This document shows positions 55,690 through 64,000 of a stretch of DNA of 64,000 nucleotides, piece by piece. The stretch is from Heligmosomoides polygyrus polygyrus (lineage: Eukaryota > Nematoda > Chromadorea > Rhabditida > Heligmosomidae). The notes under the pieces were generated by a model. It saw nothing but the letters and a program-made list of their open reading frames with translations. It was not told the origin of the DNA and searched no databases. Made by a program: the position numbers and the translations under genes. Each line of letters begins with the position of its first letter. Positions within the stretch are counted from its first letter, which is position 1. The stretch lies in NCBI GenBank assembly GCA_947396885.1, contig OX377204.1, positions 93,382,728 to 93,446,727 on the forward strand, read 5' to 3'.

Positions 55690-58503
55690 CTTTAAATGCT
55701 GTTTATCGAATATTCGATCCGTCTTAAAAAACTCACAGCCGCTGACATATTCTCTTGCCCAGAGCGAGTACGAGGTGGTCATCCTCACCGAAACTTGGCT
55801 TAAGCCCACAGTTGATATATCGTTTCTTACAAAATCACAAACTCATTCTAAATATGACGTCGTAAGATGTGATAGGAAAAGTAGGAAAGGTGGCGGAGTT
55901 CTTTTTCTTATTAAATCTTTTCTTTCATATCGTACTGTTATCTCTGAATCCATCACAGACTCATATGAGATCTTATGTTGTGACATTTTATTGGGCTTCT
56001 CCAACTTGCGTATAATCGGAGTTTACCGTGCTCCGTCATGTTCAAAGGACAATAATTACCTGCTGGTTAAAGCTCTCAGCGACCTAATTTCAGATGAGTC
56101 ACCTTGTATACTGGTAGGAGACTTCAACTATCCCGATATTTCATGGAAGGAACAAGCTGGTAGAACAGGTTCATCTATGGTGTTCTTGGAGCTCTGTTGC
56201 TCTCAAGGCCTTGTCCAACTTGTTCGTCGGCCTACCAGAGGAGGAAAAATTCTTGACTTAGTTTTAACTAATAATGAATCTCTGGTAAAAAACATTAAAC
56301 TCAAGTCCCCTCTTGGCTCTAGTGATCATTCCGTCGTAGAATTCAATGTGAACCATGAGCCGGGCATCTCTTCTCTTCATAATAGTAGGCAATTTAATAA
56401 AGCTGATTACAATGCTATAGCCGCTTATCTTCAGAACGTAGACTGGATTGGCACGTTTTCGGCTCTGAACACGGTAAACGACATGTATAACACGTTCATT
56501 TCCATTCTGTGGCATTGTATTGATCTTTACGTGCCTATTATTATTAGAAAGCATAGCGGTGGATACACTTGGCCTAGGTACTTGATATCTATGGCCAAAC
56601 ATCGAGAAGAAGCTTGGAGAAAATCAGTCCTATTTCCAACCTCCTCTAATAAAAATCGCTTTAAACTATTATCAGATAAGTTTTCTAAAAGACTCAAGAG
56701 GTTTTATGTTTCCTTGGAAAGGAAAGTTATAGGCTCTGGCAATCCTCGTGCATTTTTTAGGATGATGAATGCGAAGCTTAAGACCAAATCCTCTATTGGC
56801 TTCCTAATTGACGAACTAGGCAATAAGTTTGCAACTGATGAGCATAAAGCAGAAATTCTCGCTCATACCTTCGAAAAAGTGTTTAGCCCTAAAAGTTCCC
56901 TTTCTGAGTCACTCTCTCTTCAGCACGATACTAGCGCCATGAGCCCGCCATCGTATCCCCCGATGCAAGATTCCGTGTGGTTTCATCGCGACTCTATTTT
57001 GGAACATTTATTAAAATGGCCTAAATCGAATGTGCTTACTCCGGATCATATTCCGCTGAGCTTCATACAGAAGATAGCTGCAGAAATTTCTGGTCCCCTA
57101 GAACTTATTTTTAATCTAAGCTTCATGCGTGCAGAAGTTCCTGACAAGTGGAAAGAGGCCTATGTCATTCCGTTACCTAAAAAGGAACCTCACAGTTCTC
57201 CTAAAAACTACAGGCCTATTAGTATCACATCGGTTTTTGTTCGAGTTTTTGAAAAGATTCTCAAAAAAGCCATCACTGATCACCTTGAGAGCAATTCCGT
57301 GATTCCTAACGAACAGCATGGGTTCCGCAAAGGCGCTTCTACTGTAACCCAGATGCTGGACTCTTTGAACGATTGGACCAACAGTCTTAGCCTTAATCGT
57401 CCTGTTGATGTTGTATATTTTGACTTTGCAAAGGCTTTTGATAAAGTACCTCACGATAAGCTAATTTTTCAGTTGTCCGCAGTTGGGCTACACCTCAGGA
57501 TTGTTCAGTGGATCAAGGCTTACCTAGATAGCCGTTCGTTTAGAGTCTACATTAAGGCCATCTCTCTGCTAGTAGGAGAGCAACTAGCGGAGTACCTCAA
57601 GGATCAGTTCTGTCTCCCCTCCTGTTCAACATATATACCAGAAACCTTCCAGGAATTGTCGAGAGACTTGGAGTTTCTTGCAGAGCTTTTGCCGATGACA
57701 TCAAGATTTATAGTAGCATTTCTGATTCCTGTGACGTTGCAAAGATTCAAGAAGCTATCTCTCTGGTCTACTCTTGGTCCCTGTCATGGGAGCTTCCATT
57801 AGCGAAGGAGAAAACCAAAGTTCTCCACTTCGGTAAGAACAACCTGAAGGCCAACTATATCATTGACGGCGTTCAGCTTGAACCAGTTCAAGAAGTGTCT
57901 GATCTCGGATTCTGGATTAACGAACGCCTAGATTTCAGTAAGCATTGCGACGTAATTTCAAGAAAAGGGATGGCAATGGTGTCCAGACTATTCAGGTCTG
58001 TGTCGTCTAGCGATCCCCAACTGCTGCTAAAGGCCTACAAGACATATATCCGTCCTATATTAGAATATGGCACCACTGTCTACTCTCCAACAAGTGCTAA
58101 AAGTACTTTTGCAATAGAAAGAGTTCAGAACAGTTTCTCCAGGAAGCTTTTGCTTCGCACTGGCAGTTTTAACTATGCAACCATCCCTGAAAGCCGTTCG
58201 CGTAATACTATCCTCGGTTTGCAGTCGCTCATGTTGCGCAGGAAGAAGCTTGACTTGATAATGTTATAGAAAATCTTACACGGGCTCGTTCATCTTGAAC
58301 CAAATAAATTCTTTTCTATGCGGAATTCCATCACCAGAGGAGCTAAAAATAAACTATATCTACCCCATGCCACTGCTTCGGTGCGGGCCAACTTCTTCGT
58401 ACATCGTGCGGGCACAGAATATGTAAAAATGGCCAAACGTTTTCCTCCAGCTCCTACACTCTCCTCCTTTAAGAGGGCCTTGAACAAGTTTTTACACTCT
58501 GGT
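55690..58503 (+). pseudogene. CR1 ORF2 (endonuclease-reverse transcriptase), two lesions
   Basis: The AP-type endonuclease spans about 55690-56360: LSNIRSV, VVILTETWL, GGGVLFLIK, IIGVYRAPS, LVGDFNYPDI and GSSDHSVV. Reverse transcriptase begins about 57130 with AYVIPLPKKE and NYRPISI, then NEQHGFRKGAST and YFDFAKAFD. Between about 57550 and 57585 the frame shifts; the rest (SGVPQGSVLSPLLFN and FADDIKIYSS) is in the next frame. A TAG at 58267-58269 interrupts the post-RT region (YKTYIRPILEYGTTVY; LMLRRKKLDLIML). First Met in the main frame is 55775, but homology extends upstream. The short internal deletion makes it a recent but inactive copy. Confidence 0.9.
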
Positions 58504-58732
58504 TGATGCTGTTTCCCCAACTCCCACTACGGCTGTTCATTGCCCTTGCTAATTTCTCATGTTTTACACTTGCTTCACTGTTGCTGTTTTATGCATTTAT
58601 CTCGTTCCGTTTGCTTTATCTTATTACCGTTTTAGCCATTTGTTTTGAGTACTTACGTGTTCTTGTTTTGTATTTTCGCCCTTTCACATGTGTACTCACA
58701 TGGTGCAATAAATAAATAAATAAATAAATATG

Positions 58733-58866
58733 AGCGGCATGGAAGGCTGGAACGCTCGAGCCAATCAGTCCGCGTCATGCTGCTCCCGTGGGCGTGTACT
58801 GTCAGTGTTCAGATGGATCGTGATTGGCTTCCGCCGAGGCGCTCCCGCCTACCCATATTGCCCACA
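58733..58866. mobile_element. MITE family O-like, abutting the CR1 tail
   Basis: GAGCGGCATGGAAGGC left end, internal GCCAATCAG/TGATTGGC pair and CCATATTGCCCACA right end, comparable to 36220 and 38343. Confidence 0.5.
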
Positions 58867-58929
58867 TTAACCACTAGGACCTTTTGCATGTATAGGACAG
58901 CATATTAGGATAGAATAGAGTGTGGTCGC

Positions 58930-59035
58930 CGGTATAGTTGTGCTCGAATAACGTTTTCGAGTAGGTATTCGAATGATTTTCATTCGAATTTGAATATTCC
59001 AATTCAAGTATTTGAAAAATCTGATTTTACAATCC
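58930..59035. repeat. TTCGAA-rich repeat, left part
   Basis: ATTCGAATTTGAATATTCC-type units, continuing after the RTE fragment at 59818. Confidence 0.7.
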
Positions 59036-59817
59036 CCTAAGCTTTTCATCGCCGCCCTCGAAAACGTCATGCGCGATCTAGAATGGAAGACATGGGAGTG
59101 AAGGACGACGGCCGGCAGCTGCACCATCTTCGCTTCGCTGACGACATCGTGCTCATAACACCGAGCATCAGCCAGGCGGAGCGAATGCTGGCCGACTTCG
59201 ATCGTATGTGGGAACGTTGGACTGCAGCCGAATCTTACGAAGACGATGTTCATGAGGAACGGATGGGTTTCTGATGCCCCATTCTCGCTCAACGGAACGA
59301 ACATCTCCGAATGCTCCAGCTACGTGTATCTGGGTCGCGAAGTCCACATGGCCAACGACCTAAAACCAGAGCTGAGCAGGAGGAAACGAGCGGCTTGGGA
59401 AGCTTTCAAGACCGTCGAAGAAGTCGCGAAGAAGACGAAGAACGTCCGACTACGTGCCCACCTATTCGACTCCACTGTTCTTCCTGCCCTAACATACGCC
59501 TCAGAGACCTGGGCTATACAAAAGCAGGATGAACACGCGATCAGCGTCGCGCAGCGTGGAATCGAGAGGACGATGCTCGGAGTGACACGACTCACGCAAG
59601 TGAGAGAAGGCCTCCGGAGTTCCGAGCTTCGCCGACGTTCGAAGAACAGAGACGCTGTCGCGTGGGCCAAGTTGTCGAAAATTAGGTGGGCCGGCCACGT
59701 AATGCGCTTCGCAGACACCCGCTGGACGAGAGCCGTTACCGATTGGATTCCGCGGGATGTCAAGAGAACACCAGGACTGATCAACGGGACGACAGGTGAT
59801 ACAGGTGATTTTACAAA
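59036..59817 (+). pseudogene. RTE-clade retrotransposon fragment (end of RT and C-terminal region)
   Basis: FADDIVLITPS at about 59135-59165 is the RT catalytic YADD-type box. It is followed in a second frame (59246-59830) by YVYLGREVHMANDLKPEL, LTYASETWAI and RWAGHVMRFADTRWTRAVTD with WIPRDVKRTPG, the RTE C-terminal signature. A frameshift lies near 59260. It is truncated at both ends. TGATTTTACAA occurs on both sides (about 59022-59032 and 59807-59817), the probable target duplication. Confidence 0.88.
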
Positions 59818-60310
59818 TGTATTACTATAGAAAGCATTCGAATTTGAATATTCAAAAAAGTCGCATTTTGCGAATGTATTTGATTTCGAATATCCAAAAA
59901 ATCGCAGTTTCCGAATGTATTCGAATTCGAATGTTTTAAAAAATCGCATTTTACAAATGTATTCAAATCAAATATTGAAAAAATCGCATTTTGTAAAAGT
60001 ATTTAATTCACATATTCAAAAAGTCGCGGTTCTCGAAAGTATTCGAATTCGAACATTCAAAAAATCTGCAGGTGTATTCATCTCTAGTATTCAAGAAATC
60101 GCATTCTTCAAATGTATTCAATTCGAATGTTAAAAAATTCGAATGTTAAAAAAATCGCATGTGTATTGTGTGTAGTGTAATCATCTCGAGTATGCAAAAA
60201 ATCGCCTTTTTCGAACGTATTCAAATTCGGGTATTCAGAAAAAGTGCAGTTTCCGAATGTATTCAACTTCTAATATTCAAAATTTGTGAGCATATGAAAC
60301 AATTCGAATG
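59818..60310. repeat. TTCGAA/AAAAATCGCA satellite-like tandem repeat
   Basis: About a dozen diverged units of roughly 38 bases alternating TATTCGAATTCGAATATTC with AAAAAATCGCATTTT. Confidence 0.8.
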
Positions 60311-60492
60311 GTCGAAATAATTTCGAGAGCACAACTACAGAATGTTCCAGAATTACGCTCGCAATATTGAGTGTTATAAAAACGGGCGAAAAAGAGATTG
60401 AAATTTGTCAATTTGTGGCATGAAATTTTATAATAGCACACCTTAACCAACACACTTACAAACTCAATTACATGATCGGATTCCAAAACGAC

Positions 60493-61258
60493 GTCCTCTG
60501 GCACGGACACAGGCCTTCAGACGACGTGGAAAGCATCCATCGTGGCACGCACGTACTCCCTTGGCATTTCTTCCCACGCCTTCGCAGGGCTTTCCTTGAG
60601 CGAGTCGACTGAGTGATGTTTTTTGGGGCAGGCCTCGGTCTCCAAGTAGGATCGAATAGAGAGGTCCGTAGGGTTGAGGTCGGAGTTATAGGGAGGCCAT
60701 TCTTCTCGGCTGATAAAGTCAGGAAGCTTGTCGCTGCACCACTCCTTCACGATGCAGGTGCCAAATCCTGCTACGAGATGAATGGACCGTGGGGATCGTG
60801 CTGCTCCAGGGGAGCAACGTTTTCTTCCAAAAGATCTTCCAAGCAGATTTTGGAGTTCATTTTCTCTCCCTTTTTAAGGAAAAACAACTGTGACTTTCCC
60901 GCATAGGTATGTCAACGGCCCAAACCATGACTGATTCAGCATGTCCGCAGCGTTCATGAATCCTTCCACTTCATTGGGTTCGACTACTGATTTTGCAAGC
61001 ATACGGTGGTTTTGGCGGTTCAGCGCTGCTTCGACAGTAAAACTTGTGAAGATGTTGCTCAGCGATGCTCCGTCTATGTGCACTGTGACGATGAGAACCC
61101 TCAGAAGACGAGAAGATGCCATTTTGTAGCCAGTCAATATTGCAACTGGATATTTAGCAGTTGAGATCTGGGTGAACATACCTAGCGCGCGAAACCAAGA
61201 CATTACATACCTGACGCGTAGGTCAAAAAAATGGCAGGTCAAATATGTTTGAATGTAA
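60493..61258 (-). pseudogene. Tc1-like transposase relic
   Basis: Minus strand, in order: NIFTSFTVEAALNRQNHRML (about 61080), DMLNQSWFGPLTYLCGK (about 60920), a HDPHGPFISS block (about 60785), and at 60750 downward WPPYNSDLNPTDLSIRSYLE, the third-site motif of Tc1/mariner enzymes with NPTD in place of the usual NPMD/NPID. Frames change at least twice. Outer ends are not confidently placed; a TTTTGGGACAGCCTGT-like end lies near 61258. Confidence 0.8.
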
Positions 61259-61739
61259 TTTTGGGACAGCCTGTATAGTCGCCAGACTATGAGTACCTAC
61301 TGGGTTGTTTTGGCACGCGACAGGAACGAACGGACTGGGACGTTGTCATTTTGCTGCTCGGGTAGTTGACATGTGACATGTGACACAGATGAGTACGCGC
61401 GTGTGAGAAGTGTTCTGTGTGCTTTCTGACTGTTACGTCGACGTCATCGGCCTCAGTGGCCAGTGGCCGCTCAAGTGGTCATCGCTCCGACTCTCACGGC
61501 TATGAGGTACTTCACCGACGGTCTGATCGTGCGCCCAGCGCCAGCTAATCCGCATTACGTCTGTTTGCGCTGTGCAGCGTCTTCGTTTTTGGTTCGAGCC
61601 TTTCAGAGCGCCAGTTGTTGCGTTTCTGTGACCTCAGTGCTTTGTTTCGATCTTTGTTTAGAGCAAAAAATAGAACTAGAAGTCCCCATTGCTTCCTGTA
61701 CTGTACGCGGCTGGTCTATCTTATTTCATCTGATCCTCC

Positions 61740-61860
61740 AATAATATCAAACTTCAAATCTAGGCTGATGACGTTACGTAAGTGGGCGATTGGAGTTTAC
61801 CATTAGTTTGAAGTCAATCCGGAAAAGTGCTTCGTTTTGCACCTTGGTAGAGGACGTACT
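61740..61860 (+). pseudogene. possible small LINE reverse-transcriptase fragment
   Basis: LMTLRKWAIGVYH then a stop, then FEVNPEKCFVLHLGRG resembles the CR1/Jockey RT segment just before the thumb (WS...PEKTKVLHFG in the 54-58 kb copy). Only about 40 residues are recognisable. Confidence 0.4.
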
Positions 61861-61879
61861 GTATTGTATACCTTTGTCC

Positions 61880-62165
61880 TTTTCGAATTTCGATTAGTCG
61901 AATTTCGAATAAATTCGAATTTCGAATATTCGAATATTCGACTATTCGAAAAAAGTCCAATATTCGAATTATTCGATTATTCGAATATTCGAGAAAGTCC
62001 AATATTCGAATTATTCGATTATTCGAATATTCGAGAAAGTACAATATTCGAATTATTCGTTTATTCGAATATTTGAAAGTGGCCAATATTCGAATATTCG
62101 TTTATTCGAATATTCGAAGGCTTCGAATATCGAATATTCGAATAGTCGAATATTCGAATATTCTT
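61880..62165. repeat. TTCGAATA-rich low-complexity array
   Basis: Nearly pure ATTCGAATATTCG palindromic units with two roughly 46-bp higher-order repeats (…GAGAAAGTCCAATATTCG). Confidence 0.92.
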
Positions 62166-63180
62166 TATCAATCTCTTAACAAGTTAGTGGCACTCTTCTT
62201 CGAAAACCAGGGGAGTCTGACCTTATGATAAAAAACGATGTTTGAGCTTCGCGCCTCGCTCAAAGTGCGCCGAATTGTGTGTACGTAATCTGATAAGAGA
62301 AGTCAATGAACTTCCCGTGGAGATTTCCAAAATGACCTATTGCTTGTTATAAGGGTGAGTCTAAGAAGCACCGTAGTGGTCTTCAAATGTCCTGCGGGTA
62401 GGTCAAAAATTACAAAAAACTGTAGCACTTCAGTGCTGGCTGATAAGGCGAAAGTGACGCCTTGAATGGCTTTGAAATACTCAGAAATTAACATGCAGAT
62501 GCTGTAGAGCTTTAATTATAATTAGATGTTAGAAATCTGACAATTTATTAGGTCAAATGAATCATTCATTGCAGTCCGGGCGTGGATAGCGGGGAGAGGT
62601 CCAGGTTCGAATCTAGGAGAGTTGTTTCCGGATTGCTTTGCGTTTTGGTAAATGTAGGACATATTCTCATTTTAACCATATTTACGAACATGATCGAAAT
62701 ATTTTGCTTCAGTCCATCTCTGGGATGTGCTGATCAGTCTTCGGGTTTCTATAGAGAACGTTTCTCTTGTAAATTTTACTAATTTTAGCATCTCTTATAA
62801 AATGCATCATTTTGACCCGCTCCGTAGTATTCGTAGCATTTGCATATAACACCAAATACAGTACTAACAACTAAATTAATTAGTCACCTTCTTCACTGAC
62901 GAGCCTCGGGGTGACTAATTATAAACATGTTTTGTGTGAAGGCAGAGGCGAAACAAGACATGTTTAGTGTTGTTGTTACCATTGTTTTAGTTATTACTTG
63001 TTTTAGTTGTTGCTTGTTTTCCACTTGTGTTTGTTATAGTACAGAGTGATTTAGAGTTCATATACCCCAGGTTATTTCTAATTCTACTTCGTTGTTTAGA
63101 CATTGAATTTAAAACTGTTTGAGTAATAAAATTTACATATATGATTAACTTATTCTATTGGTCTTCTTGCAGCCTATTCT
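62166..63180. other. unassigned sequence
   Basis: No gene recognised. A GTCCAGGTTCGAATCTAGGA stretch at about 62599 looks like a polymerase III B box without a convincing tRNA around it. Confidence 0.3.
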
Positions 63181-63379
63181 TCCTCGGCCACTCTCCCGCA
63201 CTGACAGGGGGGGGGGGGGGGCTTTGCAAACGTAGGTACTTGTATTAATCCCATGACTTCGTAAGTAGATAATAAAATTTCGTACAAATGTTGTCCTGAG
63301 GGTTGGCTGAGGTTCTGATCACGAAGCTGGCAAACGCGTTCGGTGTTACCGTCGACCACAATAGGCGACGGTGAGTATG

Positions 63380-63905
63380 TGCGAGAAAAGGTGCAGAATA
63401 ACCGGCCGCGTTGTACTACTGTGACTCCAAAAGTGGAGTGGAGGTCGATTTTTTTCGCCCAAACATCGCCTGTACTGTTATTTTGGATGCTGAGCACGAA
63501 TATGTTATCCAATTTCGACAATTTGGCCGCTTACGATATTTCATAGTGTGTGTTCGTGAGTAAGGATGGGGTTGTCATGACCACTGATTTCGTCCTTTCC
63601 TCGCCTTAGGAAATTATTTAGGCTGCTGCCACGAATCTGTCATTTCTTTTTCTAAATTATCCATTTTTCGTGAACTACTTTCCATCTCAAAGTCGAAGAC
63701 TGGAAAGCAAGTCTGATCACATATGTAGCTGAAGAAAGCGATTCTATGTAGTCAAACTGATAAACTTGATCACTCATGAAAATATGGAATCACGCGATCA
63801 CGCGAAAACGTTTACTAGATTTGCGATCAGCACCTCAATTAGCCCTCTAGACGACGTTTGATCGAAACCTGCTTTCGATCTCCGGAGTTGTGAGAGTACA
63901 AGTCC
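63380..63905. repeat. diverged family H foldback
   Basis: Left GTGACTCCAAAAGTGGAGTG..GGTCGATTTTTTTCGCCCAAAC, right CTCCGGAGTTGTGAGAGTAC; the internal TGCTGAGCACGAATATG unit is characteristic. Confidence 0.55.
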
Positions 63906-64000
63906 CTAAACCTTCGATTAGCAGAGAGTGGTGGGGAGGCGATGGGCAGCAGGGGTGTGCGTTAGATTTTTTCGGTAAATTTTTAACGACCATTTTTTAA

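Larger units (their letters stand above)
54440..58731 (+). mobile_element. CR1-like non-LTR retrotransposon, nearly full length
   Basis: ORF1 (54828-55664), ORF2 with endonuclease and reverse transcriptase (about 55690-58503) and a 3' (AATA)n tail at 58708-58731. The 5' boundary is uncertain and set where a plausible 5' UTR begins. No target duplication was identified. ORF2 has a frameshift and a stop. Confidence 0.88.

Noticed and set aside
61463..61744. 93-residue open frame after the Tc1 relic
   Set aside because: No domain or splice support; only the following roughly 40 residues resemble LINE RT.
62575..62620. Possible tRNA near a GGTTCGAATCT motif
   Set aside because: No matching A box spacing or cloverleaf could be drawn.
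1..64000. Bacterial-style gene cluster, phage or defence system
   Set aside because: No ribosome-binding sites, operons or long uninterrupted genes; introns and eukaryotic transposons dominate.

Overview
The window is eukaryotic and most likely from a nematode, probably a clade V parasitic or strongylid-type worm. The evidence is short phase-consistent exons with nematode-style acceptors (TTTTCAG, TTTAAG), start codons a few bases downstream of acceptor-like sites as expected for spliced-leader trans-splicing, and a nematode-like mix of mariner, CR1, RTE and MITE copies. There is no operonic prokaryotic coding, no rRNA gene, no CRISPR array and no intact canonical tRNA gene. The species assignment is inference.

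Two host genes can be rebuilt exon by exon. (1) Minus strand, 16020 down to 11629: a four-exon, 127-residue homologue of RAB5IF (C20orf24/OPTI/RCAF1), a small multipass membrane protein. (2) Plus strand, 22231 to 49466: a 19-exon, 775-residue homologue of ZC3H14/Nab2 (C. elegans SUT-2, mammalian MSUT2), a nuclear poly(A)-binding protein, with its N-terminal PWI-like domain, a charged/RS-rich middle and all five CCCH zinc fingers. About 2.3 kb of coding sequence is spread over 27 kb. A third candidate, a GC-rich open exon on the minus strand at 21501-22130, faces sut-2 across about 120 bp and may share its promoter.

Almost everything else is mobile DNA. 1-11.6 kb: a CR1 3' end, nested Tourist-like MITEs, foldback repeats, SINE copies and unassigned sequence. 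11.6-16 kb: RAB5IF with a mariner remnant and a MITE in its introns. 16.7-18.7 kb: a tandem duplication built on a tRNA-derived SINE, which preserves empty sites for two transposons. 19.6-21.3 kb: more foldback repeats and MITEs. 22.2-49.5 kb: sut-2, whose introns hold four mariner copies, a CR1 remnant, SINEs, at least six MITEs and tandem repeats. 49.5-64 kb: a SINE split by a MITE, a tRNA-like foldback, a nearly complete CR1 retrotransposon (54.4-58.7 kb), an RTE fragment inside a TTCGAA-rich repeat, a Tc1-like transposase relic and AT-rich satellites.

No new multi-gene system is evident. The most informative observations are the reconstructed sut-2 gene, a set of TWA-targeting (PIF/Harbinger-type) MITE families recognisable from target duplications and nested insertions, and a foldback family (called H here) made of roughly 155-bp repeated arms. 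All coordinates were read by eye. Splice sites are predictions supported by reading-frame continuity and family similarity, not by transcript data.
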